From NCBI RefSeq assembly GCF_018613875.1, contig NZ_JAGGPJ010000030.1, forward strand, positions 1 to 39,386: DNA of 39,386 nt, read 5' to 3'. Source of the stretch: Arthrobacter sp. ISL-28 (GTDB lineage Bacteria; Actinomycetota; Actinomycetes; Actinomycetales; Micrococcaceae). The notes under the pieces are model-generated. The model had not been told where the DNA came from. It saw nothing but the letters and a program-made list of their open reading frames with translations, and did no database searches. The position numbers and the translations under genes are program-made. Position 1 is the stretch's first letter; each line of letters starts with the position of its first letter. Shown piece by piece: positions 24,423 to 33,282 of the stretch.

Positions 24423-24567
24423 ATGTGCCTCGCAGGCCTTCCGGCGTACCGGCTGGCTGGAAAGGCAACGTCAAATAGTTTACCTGCTGTTCGGGGGTGG
24501 TTTTGCCACTTTTGGCAGTTTCGGTGAAATTTCCCCTAAACGTGGCGCAGATTACTTTTCCGGCCCC

Positions 24568-25245
24568 CTACTTTCCTGGTCCGGCCTCGGCTGGAAAGGT
24601 TCCCTTCGCGAGCCCCCGGGTCAGCTCATCAATGGCGGACGGCTGGGCGGAGATGCGCTTGGAGATTTCCAAGGCAGTCGCGCTGTCCGGCCCCGGGGCA
24701 GGGACGAAGACCGCGTCCCGGTAATAACGGAGTTCGTCGATGGAATCCTTGATGTCCCCCAGGGCGCGGTGGCCGCCCAGCTTGGCGGGCGCCTGAAAGT
24801 AGGCGCGGGCAAACCATCGCCGGGCCAGTTCCTTGATGGTGCTCACATCGATGATCCGGTAGTGGAGGTGTTCGACGACGGAGGGCATGTCCCGGGCAAG
24901 GAAGACCCGGTCCGTCCCCACCGAGTTGCCGGCGAGCGGAGCCTTGCGGACATCCGGAACCCATTTCCGGATATAGGACAGGACGGCTTCCTCGGCCTCG
25001 GCCAGCGTCTTCCCGGCGGGCAGTTCCTTCAGGAGCCCGGACCGGGTGTGCATGTCCCGGACGAAGTCGTTCATCTGGGCGAGGGCTGCGTCATCGGGCT
25101 TGATGACCACGTCCACGCCGTCCCCAAGGATGTTAAGTTCGGAATCCGTCACCAGGGCGGCGACCTCGATCAGGGCGTCGTTGACGGTGTCGAGGCCGGT
25201 CATTTCGCAGTCGATCCAGACGATGCGTTCGTTAGATATAGGCAC
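24568..25245 (-). CDS. orn: Oligoribonuclease
   Basis: 3'-5' exonuclease that degrades very short RNA and linear dinucleotides such as pGpG. The 225 residues include the DEDD motifs: IDCEMTGLD (Exo I), the NSVGTDRVFLARDMP region (Exo II) and HRALGDIKDSIDELRYYR (Exo III), with the Orn-type HYRIIDVSTIKELARRWF. About 25 extra C-terminal residues (Pro, Ala and Gly rich) follow the fold. The GTG at 25245 is preceded by TAGGCT and six bases, with no ribosome site, indicating a leaderless start. It stands between tRNA-His and the divergent mptB. Confidence 0.96.
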   Translation of the reverse strand: MPISNERIVWIDCEMTGLDTVNDALIEVAALVTDSELNILGDGVDVVIKPDDAALAQMNDFVRDMHTRSGLLKELPAGKTLAEAEEAVLSYIRKWVPDVRKAPLAGNSVGTDRVFLARDMPSVVEHLHYRIIDVSTIKELARRWFARAYFQAPAKLGGHRALGDIKDSIDELRYYRDAVFVPAPGPDSATALEISKRISAQPSAIDELTRGLAKGTFPAEAGPGK

Positions 25246-25401
25246 CCGATCAGCCTACCGTTTCGTGGTGGCAGAGCCGTCCGGTGCTAAGATTTCGAGG
25301 TACGTGGCGCAGCCCTGAGCAGTCGCCGCACTCCATTCTGGCCGGTCGGATCCGGCAGCAGACGGTAGCAGCACGCCCACAAGAGATTGGACAATCCTGA
25401 G

Positions 25402-26958
25402 ATGACGGCGCCTGTGCCTGAGACGGAGGAAAGCGCCCCGGGCACTGCCACGGACCCAGCCCTGGCAGAGGTGGACAAGCCCTGGTCGCCTATCCTCTCC
25501 GGTTTCATCGGCTCGCTTTTCCTCGTTATCGGTTCGCTCGGCGTCGGCTGGCTGGCGCCAGCCTCAGAGCTGCGGCGGATGCCGCTGTTCATCTGGATGC
25601 GCACGGAGGCATTCGGCGTTGCCCTCTCCATCGTGCTGATTGCGGTGGGCGGCATGCTGCTGGTGCGGGCATGGCTGAGGCTTGGCCAGCGCGTCAGGGT
25701 CTGGGGGCCGGCAGCCCGCAAGGCAACACTTCAGGCTGTGGCTGCGTGGGGTCTGCCCATGATGTTCACTGTCCCGTTGTTCAGCCGCGACGTCTACGCC
25801 TACATCGGACAGGGCAGGCTGATGGTCGAGGGGTTCAACCCCTACGAGAACGGCATTTCGTCGCTGTCCAACTATTTCCAGCTCGGTGCCGACAAGATGT
25901 GGACCGAGGCTCCCGTGCCGTACGGGCAGCTGTTTCTGTGGATCGAGCAGTTTGTTGTCTGGTCCACCAACGTCCACCCGGAGGCGAGCATCATGCTCTT
26001 CCGGCTGGCCGCGCTGGTGGGCGTGGTGCTGTGCATCATCTACGTCCCTAAGCTCGCGGAACTTCACGGCGTCAATCCACACCGTGCCCTGTGGCTGACC
26101 GCTGCAAACCCCCTGTTCCTCACGAACTTCATCGCCAGCGTCCACAACGACGCCCTCATGATCGGGCTTGCTCTCGCAGGCCTGTATTACTGCGCCACGC
26201 GGCGGGTCATCCTCGGCATTGTCCTGATCACGGCGTCCATCGCGGTCAAGCCCATCACCGTTGTTTTCCTGCCGTTCATCGGCCTGCTCTGGGCGGGCAA
26301 GGGCGCCAGTTGGCCGCGGAAGTTTGTTTTCTGGGGCCTAACGGCGGGCATCAGCTTTGCCTTGCTCTATCTCATGAGCCTCGTCAACGGATTCGGCTTC
26401 GGCTGGGTCAACGGCCTCTCAGCGCCCGGAAGCGTGTGGATCTGGTACGCCCCGGTGGGACTGCTGGGGCTCGTGGTCGCCTCCATCGCCAATGCCTTCA
26501 GCCTAGACGGGTGGGGGATCGCGAAATGGATTTACGACGCCGGCAAGCTGCTCGCCGTCGGAATCGTCGCCTGGCAGATCTTCAAGGGCGATCACGACCG
26601 CATCATGCGCCGGCTGACGCTTGCTTTCGCTGCCATCGTCGTGCTCGCCCCAATGATCCAGTCCTGGTACGTCGTCTGGCTGATCCCGCTGTTTGCGGTG
26701 ACAGGGATCCGGGATGACTGGCAGGTGAAGGCCCTGTATTTCATCGTGTCATTCTTCATGGTCTACGCCATCTCGGATCAGCTTGAGGTCTTCCCGTATC
26801 TGCAGTCCGAGGACCTGGGACTCGCGCTTGCCCTGGCCAGGAACGCGGCTGCCATCATCGCCCTGCTGTTCGCGCTCTATCTGATTTTTCTGGATCCGCG
26901 CACCAAGCTTCTGTTCAGCAAATCGGATCAGCCCGTCACCACGCGTCCCGTCATCTGA
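25402..26958 (+). CDS. mptB: Polyprenol-phosphomannose-dependent alpha-1,6-mannosyltransferase
   Basis: Multi-pass GT-C membrane glycosyltransferase of about 518 residues that extends the mannan core of lipomannan/lipoarabinomannan-like glycolipids from polyprenol-phosphate mannose. About 12-13 membrane segments alternate with short loops. The catalytic loop after the second helix pair contains FSRDVYAYIGQGRLMVEGFNPYENG, the hallmark of MptA/MptB, with the acidic residue in SRDVYAY. Later helices show WLTAANPLFLTNFIASVHNDALM and APMIQSWYVVWLIPLFA. I chose ATG 25402 (MTAPVPETEE); a TTG at 25387 is in frame. The 3' end overlaps the convergent AlkD-like gene by eight bases. Confidence 0.9.
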   Translation: MTAPVPETEESAPGTATDPALAEVDKPWSPILSGFIGSLFLVIGSLGVGWLAPASELRRMPLFIWMRTEAFGVALSIVLIAVGGMLLVRAWLRLGQRVRVWGPAARKATLQAVAAWGLPMMFTVPLFSRDVYAYIGQGRLMVEGFNPYENGISSLSNYFQLGADKMWTEAPVPYGQLFLWIEQFVVWSTNVHPEASIMLFRLAALVGVVLCIIYVPKLAELHGVNPHRALWLTAANPLFLTNFIASVHNDALMIGLALAGLYYCATRRVILGIVLITASIAVKPITVVFLPFIGLLWAGKGASWPRKFVFWGLTAGISFALLYLMSLVNGFGFGWVNGLSAPGSVWIWYAPVGLLGLVVASIANAFSLDGWGIAKWIYDAGKLLAVGIVAWQIFKGDHDRIMRRLTLAFAAIVVLAPMIQSWYVVWLIPLFAVTGIRDDWQVKALYFIVSFFMVYAISDQLEVFPYLQSEDLGLALALARNAAAIIALLFALYLIFLDPRTKLLFSKSDQPVTTRPVI

Positions 26959-27637
26959 TCCGCAGATTCCTTACCGCTTCCCTGCGGGACAGCGGGCTGA
27001 GGGACTGGCCGTGGCGGTCCACGAAGTTAATGACCCAGGCGGGATCGGTCTTGGCGTATTCGCGCAGGGCCCAGCCAATCGCCTTCCTGATAAAAAACTC
27101 CGTGTCGGCCATGTTCGCCTCGATGACCCGGGCGAGCAGTGCTGTGTCGGTATTGGACTTCGCTGCGAGTTGGGCGGTGATGGATGCCCGCCTGAACCAG
27201 AAGTCGTCATGGACACTCCACGCGAGCAGCACAGGCGTGAGTTCCTGCCGGTGCGCCTGAAGCAGCGCGCAGATGCGGTGGGCCACCCCGTCCACTAAAT
27301 CCCACGCCGCTCCGCTGCTGATGATCTCCTCGTAGACGGGCAGCATCCGGAAGTCGCCGGCAACCAGCCGCAGCCCCGTGAGGTCGATGGCCGCATAGCG
27401 CTCTTCGCGGTATTCCGCCCCGCGCCAGAGATCGAGCACTGTGGCGCGCAGGTCCGCGGCGGATTCAAAAGGATGGTTTGCCGCCGCGGCTTTGGCGAAC
27501 CTGCGCACCTCCGGCACCCGCACACCTAAGGAGGGCATGGACGATTTCAGATAGGCCTGCGCTGCTGAGCCCCGGACAGGATCCGCCACAGCAAGCAATG
27601 ATGCGCGGATCGCGGCCAGGACTTCGTCGTTTGCCAT
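26951..27637 (-). CDS. AlkD-like DNA alkylation repair protein
   Basis: HEAT-repeat DNA glycosylase of 228 residues that would excise alkylated purines. The repeats run through most of the protein: PSLGVRVPEVRRFAKAA, YREERYAAIDLTGLRL, VDGVAHRICALL, VHDDFWFRRASITAQLA and the highly conserved FFIRKAIGWALREYAKTDPAWVINFVDRH. The Asp and aromatic residues of AlkD are in the WDLVDGVAH and DDFWFRR segments. The ATG at 27637 begins MANDEVLAA; the longer frame upstream is unlike coding sequence and was dropped. It is divergent from map, 154 bases away. Confidence 0.92.
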   Translation of the reverse strand: MANDEVLAAIRASLLAVADPVRGSAAQAYLKSSMPSLGVRVPEVRRFAKAAAANHPFESAADLRATVLDLWRGAEYREERYAAIDLTGLRLVAGDFRMLPVYEEIISSGAAWDLVDGVAHRICALLQAHRQELTPVLLAWSVHDDFWFRRASITAQLAAKSNTDTALLARVIEANMADTEFFIRKAIGWALREYAKTDPAWVINFVDRHGQSLSPLSRREAVRNLRIR

Positions 27638-27791
27638 GAAGCCAACATAGCCGCCGGAACGATGGCCCGCCGAACGGTCCAGTATTCGCGAAGCCCTCCC
27701 GTGGTTCCGAGTGGGCCGGCGTTCTAGAGTGGGCAGGGTACGCGGCGCATTCCCGCCGGCGGCACAGCCACATAGTTCCGGAGGCCAGCAG

Positions 27792-28559
27792 ATGTCCATG
27801 ATCAAGAGCCCTGATGAAATAGCGCTTATGCGCGAAGCAGGCCGCGTAGTGGCCAATGCGCTGGCCGCTGTCCGCCAGGCAGCCGCCGTCGGGGTTTCCC
27901 TCAAGGAACTGGACGACGTTGCCGCGGCCACCATTTCCGACGCCGGCGCCACGCCGGCCTTTCTCAACTACCGGCCGCGCTGGGCTTCTGTCCCGTTTCC
28001 GGGGGTTATCTGCACCAGCGTGAACGACGCCGTGGTCCACGGCATCCCGAACGGGTACCGGCTGCAGGACGGTGATTTGCTGAGCGTGGATTGCGGCGCG
28101 TTCCTTGAGGGCTGGTGCGGCGACGCCGCCGTCAGCTTCATCGTGGGCACTGCCGATCACGTTGACCAGGAACTCATCGACGCGACGGATGCGGCGCTGG
28201 CCCGGGGCATCGAAGCGGCACGGGTAGGAAACAAGATGGGCGACCTCGCCTACGCCATCGGTGGCGCCGCCCGCCGCGCAGGTTACGGATTGCTGGCAGA
28301 CCATGGTGGCCACGGCATTGGCCGCACGATGCACGCGGAGCCACCTGTCCCGAATGACGGCCGCCCGGGCCGGGGTCTTAAATTATCCGAAGGGCTTGTC
28401 ATCGCCATCGAGCCGATGCTGATCCTCGGCGGCAAGGGGGACTACTACCATGACGACGACGAGTGGACGCTGAGATCCGCAAACGGCCGCCGCGCGGCAC
28501 ACAGCGAGCATACGGTCGCCATCACCGCGGACGGACCGGTGGTTCTTACCCTGCCATGA
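27792..28559 (+). CDS. map: Methionine aminopeptidase type I
   Basis: Removes the initiator methionine. The 255 residues carry the five metal ligands Asp100, Asp111, His174, Glu207 and Glu239 in the segments LLSVDCGAFLEGWCGDAA, HGGHGIGRTMHAEP, VIAIEPML and AAHSEHTVAIT. The protein begins directly with the catalytic domain (MSMIKSPDEIALMREAGRVVA) and lacks an N-terminal zinc finger. The ATG at 27792 has CGGAGG seven bases upstream; the frame is open to 27711 but that part was dropped. Likely one of two copies in the genome, as in other actinobacteria (inference). Confidence 0.96.
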   Translation: MSMIKSPDEIALMREAGRVVANALAAVRQAAAVGVSLKELDDVAAATISDAGATPAFLNYRPRWASVPFPGVICTSVNDAVVHGIPNGYRLQDGDLLSVDCGAFLEGWCGDAAVSFIVGTADHVDQELIDATDAALARGIEAARVGNKMGDLAYAIGGAARRAGYGLLADHGGHGIGRTMHAEPPVPNDGRPGRGLKLSEGLVIAIEPMLILGGKGDYYHDDDEWTLRSANGRRAAHSEHTVAITADGPVVLTLP

Positions 28560-28682
28560 CATCGAACGCGCTGACTGGCTAAGCGTCCTGGCTCCCTAGG
28601 CAGGCTGGAGGTCCGCACCTCTTGCTTCCAGTGGCCGATCGAATGCACCCTCGCTCCAGATGCGATACCCTGACGGGGAATG

Positions 28683-28694
28683 GTTAGCGCTAAC
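28683..28694. promoter_or_regulatory. LacI-type operator before the aldose epimerase gene
   Basis: GTTAGCGCTAAC is a perfect 12-bp palindrome with the central CG of LacI-family operators. A possible -10 (TACCCT, 28666-28671) lies just upstream, so the site would sit at about +5 to +16 and block transcription. Confidence 0.7.
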
Positions 28695-28712
28695 AATCGC
28701 CCGAGGAGTCCC

Positions 28713-29618
28713 ATGCCGGCCACAGAACACAGCATCAGCTTCGGCCCTTATTCTGCGATCATCACGGAGCGCAGCGGAGCCCTGCGGGAACTGCGGCACG
28801 GCAGCCGCGACCTGGTGGTCAGCTTCGGGGCCGAGGGTTCCATCCCGGATTACCGAGGCGTGGTCTGCGCACCCTGGCCCAACCGGGTCGCCGACGGCCG
28901 CTACCGCCACGCCGGCAGAACCTTCCAGATCGCCATTAACGAGCCGCACCGCCATACGGCTCTCCACGGGCTGGCGCTCGATGCCCCCTGGAGCACTGCG
29001 GTGCGCACAGATTCATCCGTCACGCTGAATTGCCGGATCGACTCCGGTCCTGCCTACCCCGGCCGGCTGCAGATCATGGCCTCCTATGAGCTCCGCGAGG
29101 ACGGCCTGCACTGCACTGTTGCCGCCACCAACACCGGCGACGTAGCCGCACCCTACGGGGTCTGCCCGCACCCCTACCTGGTGGCGGGGACTGCTCCGCT
29201 GGATGAGTGGACACTGGAGCTCCCCGCCGGTGAATTCCTGGAAGTCACCCCGGACCGGCTGTTGCCTCTCCAGCTGGAATCGGTGGCGGGCCACACCTTC
29301 GACTTCCGCGCCGAGCGGCTCTTGGGAAGCATCCGGATCGACCATGCCTTCACGGGAATCAGCCGCACGCAGGATGGCCTCGCAGCGGTGCGCGTATTTG
29401 ACCCTTCAGGCAGCGGCGTGGAGCTCGAGTGGGACCAGGCCTGTGCCTGGGTGCAGGTCCACACCGGTGACAAGCCGATCGGCCCGGACCGGCTGGGGCT
29501 GGCGGTCGAGCCGATGACATGCCCCCCGGACGCATTCAACTCGGGAACCGACCTCGTGGAGCTGGGGCCTGGCGCCACGCACGAAGCCGGCTGGACCATC
29601 CGCGCCCTCAGCCGTTGA
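28713..29618 (+). CDS. Aldose 1-epimerase family protein
   Basis: Galactose mutarotase-like enzyme of 301 residues that interconverts alpha and beta aldoses. The beta-sandwich family pattern is clear: FGPYSAIITERSGALRELRHG, VCAPWPNRVADGRY, the catalytic-type His in RHTALHGLALDAPW, the second His in CPHPYLVAG and the Glu in LAVEPMTCPPDAFNSG. The ATG at 28713 has GAGGAG four bases upstream. A LacI-type operator overlaps the promoter. It converges with the LacI gene 16 bases downstream, which points to a shared sugar pathway with the operon at 30899-34118. Confidence 0.94.
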   Translation: MPATEHSISFGPYSAIITERSGALRELRHGSRDLVVSFGAEGSIPDYRGVVCAPWPNRVADGRYRHAGRTFQIAINEPHRHTALHGLALDAPWSTAVRTDSSVTLNCRIDSGPAYPGRLQIMASYELREDGLHCTVAATNTGDVAAPYGVCPHPYLVAGTAPLDEWTLELPAGEFLEVTPDRLLPLQLESVAGHTFDFRAERLLGSIRIDHAFTGISRTQDGLAAVRVFDPSGSGVELEWDQACAWVQVHTGDKPIGPDRLGLAVEPMTCPPDAFNSGTDLVELGPGATHEAGWTIRALSR

Positions 29619-29634
29619 CAGCTAGGCTACATGG

Positions 29635-30720
29635 CTAGGCAGCAGCCTCCGCCACGGCCTCAGTGCTGCGGCGAAGCGTCACCTGACCTGTCACGGGAAC
29701 CACAGTGCCGCCGTCGGGAGCTTGGCCTCCGGTAGCAGTAACCGGTACAGCCAGGCGGCCGATTTCTTCGAGGGGAAGCCGTACGGTGGACAGCGCCGGG
29801 CGGAAGTCGCGCAGTGTTTCAATGTCGTCAAACCCTGCAATGGCAGCGTCGCGCGGAATGCGCAGGCCCTCGGAGCGGAGTGCCGCGGCGGCGCCGATGG
29901 CCATGACGTCGTTGACTGCGAAGATGCAGAGCCGTGAAGCACCGGAAGCCGCTGACTGCCCAACCTTGATCCGTTTGGCGAGTGCGAGTCCGGCCTCGTA
30001 CCCTCCGGAGCGGTCAAAGCCGCTGCGCAGGACTTCCGCCGGTGGCAGCCCGGCCGATTCCAGGCCCCGCTGGAAGCCGCGGACGCGGTCATCGGAGGTG
30101 AGGAGCCCCTGCGGGCCGCCGATGACCACGAAGTCACCGTTGTGGAATGCCGCAAGTTCACGGGCGAGTTCCGCGGCAAGATCCTCATTCGGAACGGCCA
30201 CGACGTGGTAGCCCTCGGGAGCTGATGCGCCGACGACGGGATGTCCCACGACCCCCACCCGGCCGCCATTGCGGCAGTACCGGTCCAGCTCTGCGGCCAG
30301 CACGGCATTGCCTTCCCGGTCCTGCTGACGGATAGAGCGGGAGCCGGCAATGACGATCGAGTCGGCCCGCCGAGCGGCAAAAGCGGCGACCGCGGCCCGC
30401 TCGTCGTCGGGCGTTCCGGCAGTGGTGGCCAGCAGCACCATCTTGTGCTGGTCGCGTGCAGCTGCCTGGACGCCCCGGGCGATGGCCGAAAAGTAGGGAT
30501 CGGCGATGTCGTGGACGATCAGTCCGATGAGTCCAGAGCTCGACTTGGCCAGCCCTTGTGCCTGGGCATTCGGGATGTAGCCGAGGGATTCGGCGGCTTT
30601 CCGGACGCGGTCCGCGATGTCCGGACCCGGTGTCCTGGCGGAACCGTTGAGGACACGGGAGGCGGTGGCGGGGGAGACCCCGGCCAGCCGGGCGACTTCG
30701 GTCAGCGTGCTTGCGGCCAC
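29635..30720 (-). CDS. LacI-family transcriptional regulator
   Basis: Sugar-responsive repressor of 361 residues. The N-terminal helix-turn-helix is STLTEVARLAGVSPATASRVLNGSART, the hinge follows, and the periplasmic-binding-protein-like effector domain includes GLIGLIVHDIADPYFSAIARGVQ, FAVNDVMAIGAAAALRSEGLRIPRD and GFDDIETLRDFRPALSTVRLP. I chose the GTG at 30720 (VAASTLTEV) because CAGGAG lies six bases upstream and LacI proteins start right before this helix; the in-frame ATG at 30774 has no ribosome site. It is divergent from the Gfo/Idh/MocA operon across two operator-like palindromes and so probably represses that operon and itself. Confidence 0.95.
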   Translation of the reverse strand: MAASTLTEVARLAGVSPATASRVLNGSARTPGPDIADRVRKAAESLGYIPNAQAQGLAKSSSGLIGLIVHDIADPYFSAIARGVQAAARDQHKMVLLATTAGTPDDERAAVAAFAARRADSIVIAGSRSIRQQDREGNAVLAAELDRYCRNGGRVGVVGHPVVGASAPEGYHVVAVPNEDLAAELARELAAFHNGDFVVIGGPQGLLTSDDRVRGFQRGLESAGLPPAEVLRSGFDRSGGYEAGLALAKRIKVGQSAASGASRLCIFAVNDVMAIGAAAALRSEGLRIPRDAAIAGFDDIETLRDFRPALSTVRLPLEEIGRLAVPVTATGGQAPDGGTVVPVTGQVTLRRSTEAVAEAAA

Positions 30721-30795
30721 AGAAAACTCCTGTTCAACAGCCTCAGCTTCGGGCAGCTGCGGCGATGGATTCATTATGGCAGTTGCAGGAATTTG

Positions 30796-30860
30796 GGGAA
30801 AGCGCTTGCCAATAACCGCTTGCGATGTGCATTATTGACGCAGCGGGAATGCGCTTTCCC
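30796..30860. promoter_or_regulatory. Promoter and paired LacI-type operators of the Gfo/Idh/MocA operon
   Basis: O1 GGGAAAGCGCTTGCC (30796-30810) and O2 GGGAATGCGCTTTCCC (30845-30860) both carry the GCGCT core of LacI-family sites; their centres are 49 bases apart. A promoter, TTGCCA (30807-30812), 17 bases, CATTAT (30830-30835), lies between them, with O1 over the -35 and O2 just after the start. This is the arrangement of a repressed promoter. Confidence 0.65.
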
Positions 30861-30898
30861 GATTCATTCTTGCTCCGCCGACTACCTGAAGAGGAAAC

Positions 30899-32068
30899 AT
30901 GGGCTTCGAAACAAAGACGATCCGCATCGCCATGAACGGCATCACCGGCCGGATGGGCTACCGCCAGCATCTGCTGCGGTCGCTCCTTCCCATCCGCGAC
31001 GCCGGAGGCTTCACCCTCGAGGACGGCACCAAGGTCCAGGTCGAGCCGATCCTGGTGGGCCGCAACGAAGCGAAGATCCGCGAGCTGGCCGAGCTGCACA
31101 AGGTCGCCGAATGGACCACTGATCTGGACGCGGTGATCAGCGACCCCACAGTCGACGTCGTCTTTGATGCCTCCATGACCAGCCTGCGTGCCGCCACCCT
31201 GAAGAAGGCCATGGAAGCCGGCAAACACATCTTCACCGAGAAGCCCACGGCCGAAACGCTCGAGGAAGCCACCGAGCTGGCCCGCATCGGTAAGGAGGCC
31301 GGGGTCACCGCCGGCGTGGTGCACGACAAGCTCTACCTGCCCGGACTGGTCAAGCTCCGCCGCCTGGTGGATGAAGGTTTCTTCGGCCGCATCCTCTCCA
31401 TCCGCGGGGAATTCGGCTACTGGGTCTTCGAAGGCGATGTCCAGGCTGCCCAGCGGCCGTCTTGGAACTACCGCAAGGAGGACGGCGGCGGCATGACCAC
31501 GGACATGTTCTGCCACTGGAACTACGTCCTGGAAGGAATCATCGGCAAGGTGAGGACCGTCAACGCCAAGACGGCCACCCACATCCCCGTCCGCTGGGAC
31601 GAAGCCGGCAAGGAATACAAGGCCACCGCCGACGACGCCTCCTACGGGATCTTCGAACTCGAGACGCCGGCAGGGGAGCCCGTGATCGGCCAGATCAACT
31701 CCTCTTGGGCCGTCCGCGTGTACCGCGACGAACTGGTCGAATTCCAGGTCGACGGCACCCACGGTTCCGCCGTCGCAGGCCTGAACAAATGCGTCGCGCA
31801 GCAGCGCGCCCACACGCCCAAGCCGGTCTGGAACCCGGACCTGCCCGTCACGGAATCATTCCGCAGCCAGTGGCAGGAAGTCCCGGCCAACGCAGAGCTG
31901 GACAACGGCTTCAAGCTGCAGTGGGAAGAATTCCTGCGTGACGTCGTCGCCGGCCGCGAACACCGCTTCGGTCTGCTCTCCGCCGCCCGCGGCGTCCAGC
32001 TCGCCGAACTCGGCCTGCAGTCCAACGACGAACGCCGCACCCTCGACATCCCGGAGATCACGCTCTGA
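30899..32068 (+). CDS. Gfo/Idh/MocA-family oxidoreductase
   Basis: NAD(P)-dependent sugar oxidoreductase of 389 residues. The N-terminus has an unusual dinucleotide motif (AMNGITGRMGYRQHLL), closer to the GxxGRMG of dihydrodipicolinate reductase than to the common GxGxxG. The family signature TEKPTAET with Lys115 follows, then the substrate domain with GGMTTDMFCHWNYVLEGI. The ATG at 30899 has GAGGA five bases upstream. It is first in a three-gene operon and overlaps the next gene by one base (TGATG). Such enzymes often oxidise a sugar or glycoside at C3 to a keto form. Which sugar is unknown here. Confidence 0.92.
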   Translation: MGFETKTIRIAMNGITGRMGYRQHLLRSLLPIRDAGGFTLEDGTKVQVEPILVGRNEAKIRELAELHKVAEWTTDLDAVISDPTVDVVFDASMTSLRAATLKKAMEAGKHIFTEKPTAETLEEATELARIGKEAGVTAGVVHDKLYLPGLVKLRRLVDEGFFGRILSIRGEFGYWVFEGDVQAAQRPSWNYRKEDGGGMTTDMFCHWNYVLEGIIGKVRTVNAKTATHIPVRWDEAGKEYKATADDASYGIFELETPAGEPVIGQINSSWAVRVYRDELVEFQVDGTHGSAVAGLNKCVAQQRAHTPKPVWNPDLPVTESFRSQWQEVPANAELDNGFKLQWEEFLRDVVAGREHRFGLLSAARGVQLAELGLQSNDERRTLDIPEITL

Positions 32069-33282
32069 TGACATCCCTCATCCTTCCCACCTCCGACGGC
32101 GGCACCCGCGAGTACCGCCTCAAAGCCGCGGCGAACTGGGCCAAGCCGAGTGCGCCTTTGACCGCACGGCGCGCGTATGCTGCAGCGCATGTCATCCCTG
32201 AAGTAACGGCGGACAACACACCGGGAGCTCCGGCGCGCCTCGACTGGGACGCCACCCTCGCCTACCGCCATGAACTTTGGTCCTATGGACTCGGCGTTGC
32301 CGACGCCATGGACACCGCCCAACGCGGCATGGGCCTGGACTGGGAAGCCACCCAGCAGCTCATTAAGCGGACCGGCGTGGAAGCCGCCGCCGTGGTCTCC
32401 GCCGGCGATGCCGCAATTGCAGGCAAGTCGGTGCGCGACCTCGTGTCCTGCGGCGCCGGGACCGATCAGCTGGACCTGGCCTCGCTGTCCACCGGCGCGG
32501 CCGGCATCGAGGCAGTCCTGAATGCCTACCGCGAGCAGGTTGCCGTCGTCAGCGAAGCAGGGCCGAAAGTCATCCTGATGGCGTCCCGTGCGCTGGCCAA
32601 AGTGGCGAGCGGGCCGGACGACTACCTGCACGTTTACTCGACCCTCCTGCGGGAAGCGGACCAGCCTGTCATCCTGCACTGGCTCGGCACCATGTTCGAC
32701 CCCGCGCTCGCCGGGTACTGGGGTTCGGAGGACGTCCCCCGTGCCACAGAGACATTCCTTTCGCTCATCCGGGAACATGCAGACAAGGTGGACGGGGTCA
32801 AGGTCTCCCTCCTGGACGCCGGTCACGAGGTTGCCCTGCGCGCCGCCCTGCCGGAGGGCGTCCGCCTCTACACGGGGGACGACTTCAACTACCCGGAGCT
32901 CATCGACGGCGACGGCACCAGCCACTCGGACGCCCTGCTCGGCATCTTCGCCGCCATCTACCCGGCTGCCTCCGCCGCCCTGCAGCGCTACGAGGCCGGC
33001 GACGCCGCCAAAGGCCGCGCAATCCTCGATTCCACCCGTGACCTCGGCAAGCACATCTTTAGCGCGCCAACTTTCTACTACAAGACCGGCATCGCCTTCC
33101 TGTCCTGGCTTAACGGCAAGCAGTCGGGATTCCAGATGGTGGGAGGGCTCCACTCCGGACGCTCCGTGGTGCACCTGGCCACAACGTTTGAACTGGCCGA
33201 CCAAGCGGGCCTGCTGAAGGATCCCGCACTGGCGGCGTTCCGGATGTCCGATTACCTGCGGATCAACGGGGTGGGAGTATGA
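32068..33282 (+). CDS. DUF993 family protein (dihydrodipicolinate-synthase-like aldolase fold)
   Basis: Protein of 404 residues of the DUF993 family, which has a TIM barrel like class I aldolases of the dihydrodipicolinate synthase group. Lys245 in VDGVKVSLLDAG stands where the Schiff-base Lys would be, followed by the phosphate/substrate-type segment LYTGDDFNYPELIDGDG and the helix DALLGIFAAIYPAASAALQRYEAGD. Upstream, PVILHWLGTMFDPALAGYWGSED is characteristic of the family. No characterised member is known to me. It is coupled on both sides, TGATG before it and ATGA after it, so it should act with the oxidoreductase and the isomerase-like protein, perhaps as an aldolase or lyase on their product. 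Confidence 0.9.
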   Translation: MTSLILPTSDGGTREYRLKAAANWAKPSAPLTARRAYAAAHVIPEVTADNTPGAPARLDWDATLAYRHELWSYGLGVADAMDTAQRGMGLDWEATQQLIKRTGVEAAAVVSAGDAAIAGKSVRDLVSCGAGTDQLDLASLSTGAAGIEAVLNAYREQVAVVSEAGPKVILMASRALAKVASGPDDYLHVYSTLLREADQPVILHWLGTMFDPALAGYWGSEDVPRATETFLSLIREHADKVDGVKVSLLDAGHEVALRAALPEGVRLYTGDDFNYPELIDGDGTSHSDALLGIFAAIYPAASAALQRYEAGDAAKGRAILDSTRDLGKHIFSAPTFYYKTGIAFLSWLNGKQSGFQMVGGLHSGRSVVHLATTFELADQAGLLKDPALAAFRMSDYLRINGVGV

